NCBI GenBank assembly: GCA_007122815.1
Contig: SKSV01000020.1
Span: 1-11,777, forward strand
DNA: 11,777 bases
Direction of reading: 5' to 3'
Source: Trueperaceae bacterium
GTDB taxonomy: Bacteria > Deinococcota > Deinococci > Deinococcales > Trueperaceae
Shown: one piece after another, positions 6,509-11,777 of the stretch
Numbering within the stretch: position 1 is the stretch's first letter
How the letters are laid out: each line of letters begins with the position of its first letter
The notes under the pieces: generated by a model
What the model was told of the DNA's origin: nothing
Databases searched by the model: none
Seen by the model: only the letters and a program-made list of their open reading frames with translations
Position numbers and translations under genes: made by a program

Positions 6509-7155
6509 ACGCCGAAGCGTTCCGCAGCGAGGCCGCCAGGCTCGCTCTGGTGCCGCTCTTCTACGATGGTGACGCGGCTCGCGCACGCGCCACCGTCGCG
6601 GCGCTCGCCGCAGGCGGCGCGACCCTGGTCGAGTACACGCTCCGAGGCCCCGGCGCCGATCGCGTGCTGGCCGAGCTCGTCGAGAACGCGCCTGCGGGCG
6701 TCACGATCGGAGCCGGCAGCGTCTCCGACGCCGCCATGGCCGACCTCGCGTTGAGGGCCGGGGCGGCTTTCGTGGTCGGTCCGAACGGCGATCCCGAGGT
6801 GGCTGAGCGCTGCTTCGCGCAGGCGGTAGCGTACGTTCCGGGGTGCATGACACCGAGCGAGCTGGTGAGGGCACGCTCGTGGGGTTGCAGCCTGCTGAAG
6901 CTCTTTCCGGTGGGTGCGCTGGGTGGTCCCGCCTACGTGCGCGCGGTGCGTGCTCCGCTGCCCGGTCTGGAGATGATGGTCACCGGTGGGGTGAGCATGG
7001 AGGACGCGAGTGCGTACCTGGAGGCCGGAGCGGCCTGCCTGGGGATCGGGAGCGAGCTGGTCAAGCGCTCCTACCTCGACGTCGACGACGGCCGTCCGCT
7101 TGCCGAGGCGACCGCGGCGGCGCTCGCGCGCTTGCGCTCGGTACGAGAGGGGTGA
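6505..7155 (+). CDS. KDPG/KDPGal-type class I aldolase
   Basis: A 216-residue TIM-barrel protein of the 2-keto-3-deoxy-6-phosphogluconate aldolase family, the usual length for these homotrimeric enzymes. The Schiff-base lysine is K132 in LLKLFPVG, with E43 and R47 in the catalytic VEYTLRG motif. GAGSVSD (70-76) corresponds to the family's GAGTV loop, VPGCMTPSE (111-119) to PGv.TPsE, and VTGGVSMEDA (159-168) to the phosphate-binding pTGGV loop. The phosphate-binding elements suggest a phosphorylated 2-keto-3-deoxy acid that is cleaved to pyruvate and an aldehyde phosphate. ATG 6505 overlaps the previous stop (ATGA) and has no obvious ribosome site, so translation is probably coupled. The frame is open far upstream, but homology begins at this ATG. 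No sugar-acid dehydratase is in the window to supply its substrate. Confidence 0.9.
   Translation: MNAEAFRSEAARLALVPLFYDGDAARARATVAALAAGGATLVEYTLRGPGADRVLAELVENAPAGVTIGAGSVSDAAMADLALRAGAAFVVGPNGDPEVAERCFAQAVAYVPGCMTPSELVRARSWGCSLLKLFPVGALGGPAYVRAVRAPLPGLEMMVTGGVSMEDASAYLEAGAACLGIGSELVKRSYLDVDDGRPLAEATAAALARLRSVREG
7148..7155 (+). promoter_or_regulatory. Shine-Dalgarno site deciding the TTG start of the epimerase
   Basis: AGGGGTGA lies 4 bases before TTG 7160 and includes the TGA stop of the aldolase. The same frame is open far upstream, but this site and the homology boundary agree on TTG. The stop-within-SD arrangement suggests re-initiation by terminating ribosomes. Confidence 0.7.
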
Positions 7156-7159
7156 GCTC

Positions 7160-8014
7160 TTGAGACTCGGTGTCAACACCTTCATCTGGCGCTCTCCCTT
7201 CTCGAGCGAGAACGACCTGGACCTCGTCGAGCACGCCGCCGACCTCGGTGCGGAGGTGTTCGAGGTCGCCGTCGAGGACCCCGCCCTGGTCGACGCGGGA
7301 GACCTCGCGCGAGCCCTGCAGCGGCGTTCGCTCGCCGCAGCCGTCTGTGGCGCCTACGGGCCCGGACGCGACTTGGGCGACCCCGATCCAGGCGTGCGCG
7401 CGACCACCCTGGCGTACCTGGGCCGACTCATCGCCTTGGCTGCGGGCATCGGAGCGGGCGTCGTGGTGGGCCCGGCTTACGGCTCCGTGGGGCTCGCCCG
7501 TGCGCTCCCGGACGCTGAGCGGCGCGCCGAACGCGACCGCGTGGTGAGCGCCCTCCGGGAGGCCGCTGAAGAAGCCCACGCGCACGGGGTGCGCTTGGCG
7601 CTGGAGCCTCTCAACCGCTTCGAGACCGACCGCGTGGACACCGCGGAGCAGGGTCTGAGGCTCTGCGAGGACATCGGCCACGAGGCCGTCGGGCTGCACC
7701 TGGACACCTTCCACATGCACCTGGAGGAGCGCGACAGCGGTGCCGCTCTGCGCCTGGTCGCGTCGGCCGGGAAGCTCTTCCACGTGCACGCCTGCGAGAA
7801 CGATCGCGGCGTGCCGGGCCGCGGCCAGGTGGCCTGGGGCTCCGTCACCTCGGCGCTGCGGGAGTCCGGGTACGGTGGCGACGTGGTGATCGAGTCGTTC
7901 ACGCCCGCCGTCACGAGCATCGCCGCGGCGGTCTGCCTGTGGCGTCCGGTCGCTCCGGACCAGGACACCATCGCGCGGGAGGGGTTGAGCTTCCTGCGCT
8001 CGGCGTTAGCCTGA
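7160..8014 (+). CDS. D-tagatose/D-allulose 3-epimerase-type sugar isomerase (TTG start)
   Basis: A 284-residue TIM-barrel of the xylose-isomerase-like/AP-endonuclease 2 superfamily with the ketose 3-epimerase signature. LALEPLNRFETD (147-158) holds E149 and E155, LHLDTFHMHLEE (179-190) holds D182 and H185, FHVHACENDRGVPGRG (207-222) holds H208 and R216, and VIESFTP (243-249) holds E245. E149, D182, H208 and E245 correspond to the four metal ligands of D-tagatose 3-epimerase, two of which act as the acid/base pair. The enzyme should invert C3 of a free ketose such as allulose, tagatose or ribulose; the exact sugar is not readable. The TTG start at 7160 is supported by AGGGGTGA (7148-7155), which also contains the aldolase stop, and by homology beginning at RLGVNTF. 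It is the last gene of the + strand array. Confidence 0.87.
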   Translation: MRLGVNTFIWRSPFSSENDLDLVEHAADLGAEVFEVAVEDPALVDAGDLARALQRRSLAAAVCGAYGPGRDLGDPDPGVRATTLAYLGRLIALAAGIGAGVVVGPAYGSVGLARALPDAERRAERDRVVSALREAAEEAHAHGVRLALEPLNRFETDRVDTAEQGLRLCEDIGHEAVGLHLDTFHMHLEERDSGAALRLVASAGKLFHVHACENDRGVPGRGQVAWGSVTSALRESGYGGDVVIESFTPAVTSIAAAVCLWRPVAPDQDTIAREGLSFLRSALA

Positions 8015-8039
8015 GGCGACCGAAGGTGAGAGTGTCGGA

Positions 8040-8065
8040 GCTGGCGAACCGCGCGGCTCGTCAGC
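8040..8065. terminator. Imperfect 26-bp palindrome between convergent genes, candidate bidirectional terminator
   Basis: The arms GCTGGCGAACCGC (8040-8052) and GCGGCTCGTCAGC (8053-8065) are complementary at 11 of 13 positions, with one G-T wobble and one A/C mismatch. The palindrome spans the stop codon of the - strand TIGR04076-like gene (8061-8063) and lies just past the epimerase stop at 8014. This is where a shared terminator of two converging transcripts would be expected. There is no T-tract on either side, so termination by this element is a proposal. Confidence 0.45.
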
Positions 8066-8456
8066 CCGGCCCCTCCTCGCGCCTCGCCTTCGGCGCGGCG
8101 CTCACGTCCTCGAGGGCGAACTCGCGCACGCGCGTGCGCGTGATCCGCATCATCGCCTCACAGTGCGGGTCGGGACACAGCACGTGCTCTTCGACGTTGA
8201 TCCAGTCGTGCTCGTCGCTGAAGCGCTGCTTCGCCGGCAAGAGGGGCAGGACCGCAGCGAGCGCGTACATGCTGAAGGTCTTCCCCGCTGGGATGCTGAG
8301 GTTCTCGCCGGAGACCTCGAAGTAATCGCCCACGTGATGGTTGCACACGCTCTCGAGCCCTGGCTTCACGGACACGATCTCCACGCGCAGGTCGTACAGC
8401 CTGAAGGTGCGCTTCGCCACCGCTGCCGAGCGCTCGTCCGGCCGACCGGAGCTCAC
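8061..8456 (-). CDS. Small TIGR04076-like protein of unknown function
   Basis: A 131-residue protein read from GTG 8456 to TGA at 8061-8063. The core from about residue 21 has the TIGR04076 pattern: a beta-rich start (LYDLRVEIVSV), VGDYFEV, SIPAGKTFSMYALAAVLPLLPAKQR and the closing LCPDPHCEAMMRITRTR. The 'CPDP' motif near the C-terminus is diagnostic. The cysteine that often sits in the central 'p.g.CpwA' block is replaced here (FSMYAL). No catalytic function is known to me for this family, and there is no signal peptide or membrane segment. The GTG overlaps the stop of the upstream aldo/keto reductase (GTGA), and GAGGAG (complement of 8462-8467) lies 5 bases upstream, so the pair is an operon. 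Both tails outside the core are charged and probably disordered. Confidence 0.72.
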   Translation of the reverse strand: MSSGRPDERSAAVAKRTFRLYDLRVEIVSVKPGLESVCNHHVGDYFEVSGENLSIPAGKTFSMYALAAVLPLLPAKQRFSDEHDWINVEEHVLCPDPHCEAMMRITRTRVREFALEDVSAAPKARREEGPG

Positions 8457-9469
8457 GCACGCTCCTCGTTCAAGGCGTACTTCATCACCCGGCCGTGACG
8501 CCCACCGCGGTCGCGTTCGAGCTCGAAGACCTGCCCCGGCACCTCGGGGAAGCGCGCGCGTACGGCCTCGAGACGCCCGAGTTCGGAGTCCGAGAGCGGT
8601 GCGGCGTCTCTGAGCTCGACCAGCTTCGACACGTGGCGCCGCGAACGGATGCCCACGATGCAGGCTCGGACCCCACGTTGGGTTAGGCAGTAGCTGCTCG
8701 CGACGCTCGCGACGTCGGAGCCGCGGGCGTCCGCAACGGCTCTCAGCTCGCGCAGAAGCGCTTGGAGCGCATGCCAGCCGCCGGCTTCCTCGAGGATCAG
8801 GCGGTACTTCGTGAGTGAGCGGTTCTCGTGCTCATCGCCCAGGTCGCCCCGACCCAGGTAGCGGTCGCTGAGGAGGCCGCCGGCGAGGCTCCCGTAACAG
8901 AGCAGGTCGACGCCGTAGCGGCTGGCTACCTCGCTGAGGTCACCGCGCGGGCGCCGGTCCAACAGCGAGTACTGGCACTGGATGGAGGCGATGGGCACGC
9001 CATGCGCTAGCACCTCGCCGAGCTTGCGCGCGTCGAAGTTCGTCAGTCCGATGGCCAGGATGCGACCCTGTCGCTGCAGCTCGTGCAGGGCAGCCAAGGC
9101 CTCCAGGTAGCCCGGCACCTCGTAGTCCCACCAGTGGAACTGCACGAGGTCGAGCCGCTCGCGACGCAACCTGGCGCAAGAGCGCTCGACCGCGCGCTCC
9201 ACGTCGTCCGGGCCCAACGTGGGGAGCGCCGCCAGGTCGGGGACGAACTTGGTGTGTACCCTGAGGTCTTCGGGACGTACGCCGTGCGTGCGCGTGAACT
9301 CGCCGATGGCGTGCTCGACGCCGGTGTAGATGTCGGCGCAATCGAACACCCGGAAGCCCGCGCGGTAGTGCACCTCGAGGACCTCGGACGGTTCCTCCAC
9401 CTCGCGCCCGTGGCCCTGCGCGAGCTGCCAGCAGCCGAGGATCACGCGGTCGACGTACGCCAGTGCCAT
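8453..9469 (-). CDS. Aldo/keto reductase
   Basis: A 338-residue NADPH-type aldo/keto reductase with the complete catalytic tetrad: D43 and Y48 in FDCADIYTG, K74 in VHTKF and H112 in VQFHWW. Cofactor-side motifs follow the family order: IGLTNFDARKL (about 139-149), IQCQYSLLDRRP (about 159-170), a LLCYGSLAGGLLS block, and CIVGIRSRRHVSKL near the C-terminus. The barrel starts directly at VILGCWQLAQG with almost no N-terminal strand, which is shorter than usual. The substrate is unknown; a sugar aldehyde, osone or ketose is plausible from context. The next gene on the same strand overlaps it by four bases. The ATG has no good Shine-Dalgarno sequence. Instead TAGAGT lies 6 bases upstream on the - strand, so a leaderless start is possible. 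Confidence 0.87.
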   Translation of the reverse strand: MALAYVDRVILGCWQLAQGHGREVEEPSEVLEVHYRAGFRVFDCADIYTGVEHAIGEFTRTHGVRPEDLRVHTKFVPDLAALPTLGPDDVERAVERSCARLRRERLDLVQFHWWDYEVPGYLEALAALHELQRQGRILAIGLTNFDARKLGEVLAHGVPIASIQCQYSLLDRRPRGDLSEVASRYGVDLLCYGSLAGGLLSDRYLGRGDLGDEHENRSLTKYRLILEEAGGWHALQALLRELRAVADARGSDVASVASSYCLTQRGVRACIVGIRSRRHVSKLVELRDAAPLSDSELGRLEAVRARFPEVPGQVFELERDRGGRHGRVMKYALNEERA

Positions 9470-9475
9470 CCGCGC

Positions 9476-9481
9476 ACTCTA
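9476..9481 (-). promoter_or_regulatory. Possible -10 element for a leaderless aldo/keto reductase transcript
   Basis: On the - strand TAGAGT (TAnnnT pattern) lies 6 bases before ATG 9469, which has no recognisable ribosome site. A -10 box directly upstream of the start codon is typical of leaderless genes in some lineages, notably Deinococcus. No -35-like hexamer is seen at 17-18 bases, and the short repeats at 9495-9523 occupy that place. This is weak evidence from one hexamer. Confidence 0.25.
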
Positions 9482-9499
9482 CCGTCCCGCCCTGACGTC

Positions 9500-9523
9500 C
9501 GGGCGGACGTGCGGGCGGACGTG
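9500..9523. repeat. Two tandem copies of a 12-bp unit with an overlapping inverted repeat
   Basis: CGGGCGGACGTG occurs twice back to back (9500-9511 and 9512-9523). Just to the left, ACGTCC (9495-9500) forms an inverted repeat with GGACGT (9505-9510), and a second GGACGT is at 9517-9522. The cluster lies between the divergent aldo/keto reductase genes, close to the - strand start, so it may be an operator. A slipped-strand duplication without function is also possible. Confidence 0.6.
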
Positions 9524-9557
9524 CGTCCTCGCGAGCCGTGGGTCGGTTGCCGTATCC

Positions 9558-9584
9558 TGAGCATGGCTGCCGGCGTGAGCATGG
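9558..9584. repeat. 9-bp direct repeat in the divergent intergenic region
   Basis: TGAGCATGG occurs at 9558-9566 and again at 9576-9584, 18 bp apart, upstream of the + strand aldo/keto reductase. It may mark a second regulatory site in the 137-bp region 9470-9606, or be coincidence. Neither embedded ATG is in frame with the downstream gene. Confidence 0.4.
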
Positions 9585-9593
9585 TTCGTTCTT

Positions 9594-9599
9594 GGAGGT
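9594..9599 (+). promoter_or_regulatory. Shine-Dalgarno site fixing the GTG start of the second aldo/keto reductase
   Basis: GGAGGT lies 7 bases before GTG 9607, a near-ideal ribosome site. The frame is also open upstream to a TTG at 9538, but that stretch has no family similarity. Confidence 0.8.
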
Positions 9600-9606
9600 A
9601 GCTACC

Positions 9607-10605
9607 GTGAGCGTCACCCACACCCGTTTAGGCAAGCACGGAGTCCTGGTGAGCAACCTTTGCTTGGGCACCATGAACTTCGGATGGCACACCAGCCAGG
9701 ACGACGCCTTCGCGATCATGGACCGGGCTCTCGAGCTCGGCATCAACTTCTTCGACACCGCCGACGTCTACGGCTGGTCCAAGGAGCACGGCGAGACCGA
9801 GATCATCCTCGGCAACTGGTTCGCGCTCGGTGACGGGCGCCGCGACGCGGTCGTGCTGGCGACCAAGGTCTTCAACCCGGTAGACCGCTCCGACCAGCGC
9901 CCCGAACCCAACTCGGACGGTCGCAGCCTCTCGGCCTACAAGATCCGCAAGCACTGCGAGGGCAGCCTCAGGAGGATGCAGACCGACTGGATAGACCTGT
10001 ACCAGATGCATCACATCGACCGCGAGTGCCCGTGGGACGAGACCTGGCAGGCCTTCGACGCCCTCGTCAAGCAGGGCAAGGTCGTGTACGTCGGCTCCTC
10101 GAACTTCGCCGGTTGGGACATCGCGACCGCCTGCCAGGAAGCAGCGCGCCGGGGTCTGATGGGCCTCGCGAGCGAGCAGAGCATCTACCATCTGGACAAC
10201 CGCACGATCGAGCTCGAGGTCATCCCGGCCTGCCGGCACTACGGTCTCGGACTGATCCCGTGGAGTCCACTCGCGGGCGGTCTGCTGGGCGGAGCGTTGG
10301 GGAAGCTCGAGTCGGGTCGCCGCGTCTCGGAGGGCGTCCAGAAGAAGATCGAGGAGAAGCGGCCCCAGCTCGAACGCTACGAGACGCTCTGCCGCGAGCT
10401 CGGTGAGGAGCCGGCGACGGTGGCCCTCGCCTGGCTGCTGCACAACCCCGCAGTGACCGCCCCGATCATCGGCCCGCGCACCATCGAGCAGCTCGAAAGC
10501 GCCGTGAGAGCGACCGAGGTCACCCTCGACGAGGAAGTGCTCACGAAGCTGGACGAGATCTTCCCCGGGCCCGGAGGTGAGGCGCCGAAGGCCTACGCCT
10601 GGTGA
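9607..10605 (+). CDS. Aldo/keto reductase (GTG start)
   Basis: A 332-residue aldo/keto reductase of the Kv-beta/YajO-like group. The tetrad is D50 and Y55 (FFDTADVYG), K87 (LATKVF) and H135 (LYQMHHID). VYVGSSNFAGWDI (about 159-171), SEQSIYHLDNRTIE, the cofactor loop IPWSPLAGGLLGG and the C-terminal IIGPRTIEQLESAV follow the family order. The insert after the third strand (FNPVDRSDQRPEPNSDGRSLS) is typical of this group. It should reduce an aldehyde or ketone with NADPH, but its substrate is unknown. It is divergently transcribed from the other aldo/keto reductase across a shared 137-bp region and stands alone on its strand. The two reductases differ clearly in motif sequence, so they are not a recent duplication. 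Confidence 0.9.
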   Translation: MSVTHTRLGKHGVLVSNLCLGTMNFGWHTSQDDAFAIMDRALELGINFFDTADVYGWSKEHGETEIILGNWFALGDGRRDAVVLATKVFNPVDRSDQRPEPNSDGRSLSAYKIRKHCEGSLRRMQTDWIDLYQMHHIDRECPWDETWQAFDALVKQGKVVYVGSSNFAGWDIATACQEAARRGLMGLASEQSIYHLDNRTIELEVIPACRHYGLGLIPWSPLAGGLLGGALGKLESGRRVSEGVQKKIEEKRPQLERYETLCRELGEEPATVALAWLLHNPAVTAPIIGPRTIEQLESAVRATEVTLDEEVLTKLDEIFPGPGGEAPKAYAW

Positions 10606-10641
10606 GTGGTGGCATCAGCGCCGAGGCGCGCGTCGACGCCG

Positions 10642-10655
10642 GCCCCATCCGGGGC
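10642..10655. terminator. Short GC hairpin between convergent genes, weak terminator candidate
   Basis: GCCCC, loop ATCC, GGGGC forms a 5-bp stem in the 50-bp gap between the aldo/keto reductase stop (10605) and the ROK gene stop (10656-10658). A 10-bp palindrome, GCGTCGACGC, lies just to the left at 10630-10639. There is no T-tract. The position fits a shared terminator, but the stem is short. Confidence 0.3.
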
Positions 10656-11777
10656 TCAGCCTCCGCGCGCGCCGAGCAACCCGTCCTGATCGACCATCCA
10701 GGAGGGGAGCGAGAGCACGGCCTCCATGGCCAGTCCCACCCCGCCCATGGTGACCGCTTCGGGCCCCAGGTCTGAGAGGGCCACGCGGCAGCGGCCGCGG
10801 TAGCGCCCAAGGGACTCGCTCGACCGAACGCGCTCGATCGCCGGCAGCAACCACGGCACCACGTGGCTGAGCCCGCCAGCCAGGACCACCAGCTCGGGGT
10901 CGAGGAGATCGATGAGGTCGGCGATCACGCGGCCGAGGCGCTCACCGGCCTCATCCAGGAGGTCTAGCACGACCTCGTCTCCGGCGGCAGCCGCGCGCGC
11001 CACGGCTTCGTAGGTCGCGAGCGATCTCCCGCGCTCGCTCAGTTGAGCCTCGAGACCCTGCTGCGCGAGGTAGGCCTCGAGACAACCCGCGTCCCCGCAC
11101 GCACAGGAGCGTCCACCGGGCTCGACGCAGGCGTGTCCGATCTCGCCCGCGAAGCCGTCATGCCCTCGGTAGAGCCGGCCTCCCAGGTACAGTGCGCCAC
11201 CGATGCCCGAGTGACCGGCGATCACCACGAAGTCGCTCGCCTCGCGCGCAGCACCGAAGAGCTTCTCGGCCAGCGCGGCGGCGGAGGTGTCGTTGTCCAC
11301 CGCCACGGGAACCGACCAGCGCTCGGCCAGGAGCTCCAGCAGAGGTACGTCGTGCCAGCGCAGGTTCGGACCGTAAGCCACCCGGCCGCCGTGCGACATG
11401 AGAGCCGGCACGCCCACCCCGATGCCTCTCACTTGGTCCCAGGAGGCCCCGAGGCCGCGCAACAGCTCCTCGACGCCTCTCGTGAGCGTGTCGAGGACGT
11501 CCTCCACCTCGCTCCCGGCCGCGGCTTGCCACGACGCACGTACCTCCCCGGCCATCGACGTCGCGAGCAGTCGGACCATGTCGGGCTCGAGGCGCGCCCC
11601 AACCAGGAAACCCGCTGCAGGATCGATCGCCAGCTGGGTAGGCGGGCGCCCGGCGCGACCGGCGCTCGGGCCCTTCTTGCTCAGGAGCCAACCGTCCAGG
11701 CGCAGCTGTCTCACGACCGCAGAGATCGTGGCCGGATCCAGTCCGGTGAGCTCGGCTAGCTCGCTCTGGCTCATACC
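10656..11777 (-). CDS. ROK-family transcriptional repressor (N-terminus cut by window)
   Basis: The - strand frame enters from the right edge and ends at TGA 10656-10658, giving at least 372 residues. It opens in the middle of a winged helix-turn-helix: SQSELAELTGLDPATISAVVRQL matches 'SRaeLA..tGLs..tvS..v..L' of NagC/XylR-type ROK repressors. These normally carry about 20 more residues upstream, so the ATG at 11774 is probably not the start. The ROK domain follows with GIGVGVPAL, VDNDTSAAALAE (159-170 from that ATG), GHSGIGGALYLGG, and the zinc/sugar motif EIGHACVEPGG with CACGDAGCLE (H214, C224, C226, C231; E211 for sugar binding). Both sugar-site and zinc residues are intact, so it probably senses a free sugar. 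Likely targets are the neighbouring genes or a transporter beyond the edge (inference). Confidence 0.88.
   Translation of the reverse strand, partial: GMSQSELAELTGLDPATISAVVRQLRLDGWLLSKKGPSAGRAGRPPTQLAIDPAAGFLVGARLEPDMVRLLATSMAGEVRASWQAAAGSEVEDVLDTLTRGVEELLRGLGASWDQVRGIGVGVPALMSHGGRVAYGPNLRWHDVPLLELLAERWSVPVAVDNDTSAAALAEKLFGAAREASDFVVIAGHSGIGGALYLGGRLYRGHDGFAGEIGHACVEPGGRSCACGDAGCLEAYLAQQGLEAQLSERGRSLATYEAVARAAAAGDEVVLDLLDEAGERLGRVIADLIDLLDPELVVLAGGLSHVVPWLLPAIERVRSSESLGRYRGRCRVALSDLGPEAVTMGGVGLAMEAVLSLPSWMVDQDGLLGARGG

Noticed and set aside
9500..9523. Tandem repeat considered as a CRISPR or minisatellite array
   Set aside because: There are only two 12-bp copies with no spacers, far too short for either.
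9553..9558. TATCCT as a -10 box for the + strand aldo/keto reductase
   Set aside because: No -35-like hexamer is found at a suitable distance and the match is only four of six bases.
9083..9601. + strand open frame opposite the first aldo/keto reductase, with a small repeated ADVR motif
   Set aside because: It is antisense to a real gene, and its repeat merely translates the 12-bp tandem repeat. No ribosome site or family similarity.
8453..10605. Recent tandem duplication of the two aldo/keto reductases
   Set aside because: They are on opposite strands and their motifs differ at most positions outside the catalytic tetrad.

Overview
This is a high-GC bacterial window (roughly 70% by eye) with tightly packed genes and Shine-Dalgarno-led starts. 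It carries a chromosomal-type sugar or polyol catabolic locus. I see no mobile element, CRISPR array, rRNA or tRNA. The organism cannot be fixed from these genes. A high-GC environmental lineage such as Deinococcota, Chloroflexota or Actinomycetota is plausible, but this is a guess.

Region 1 (1-8014, + strand) is one long operon-like array. It starts with the C-terminal part of a GntR/HutC (UTRA) regulator. It continues with a zinc MDR dehydrogenase, an FGGY sugar kinase, a D-2-hydroxyacid (phosphoglycerate-type) dehydrogenase, a cupin-type glucose-6-phosphate isomerase homologue, a phosphotriesterase-family metallohydrolase or lactonase, a divergent shikimate-dehydrogenase-fold oxidoreductase, a KDPG-type aldolase, and a D-tagatose/D-allulose 3-epimerase-type isomerase. 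Nearly all junctions overlap or lie within a few bases. The exception is a 22-base gap before the shikimate-dehydrogenase-like gene, and a perfect 7-bp hairpin sits just before it.

Region 2 (8061-9469, - strand) is a two-gene unit: an aldo/keto reductase followed by a small TIGR04076-like protein. It converges on Region 1 over a palindromic, terminator-like hairpin.

Region 3 (9470-10605) is a 137-bp divergent intergenic region with short direct and inverted repeats, followed by a second aldo/keto reductase on the + strand.

Region 4 (10656-11777, - strand) is a ROK-family transcriptional repressor cut by the right edge of the window.

How the genes may work together (inference): the dehydrogenase and epimerase would feed a ketose to the FGGY kinase. 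The cupin isomerase would interconvert ketose and aldose phosphates. An oxidoreductase would make a phospho-lactone that the PTE-like enzyme opens. The KDPG-type aldolase would split a 2-keto-3-deoxy-phospho-aldonate into pyruvate and a triose phosphate. The dehydratase such a route needs and any transporter are not in the window. The combination does not match a characterised pathway I can name, and the array is the best candidate here for an undescribed system.
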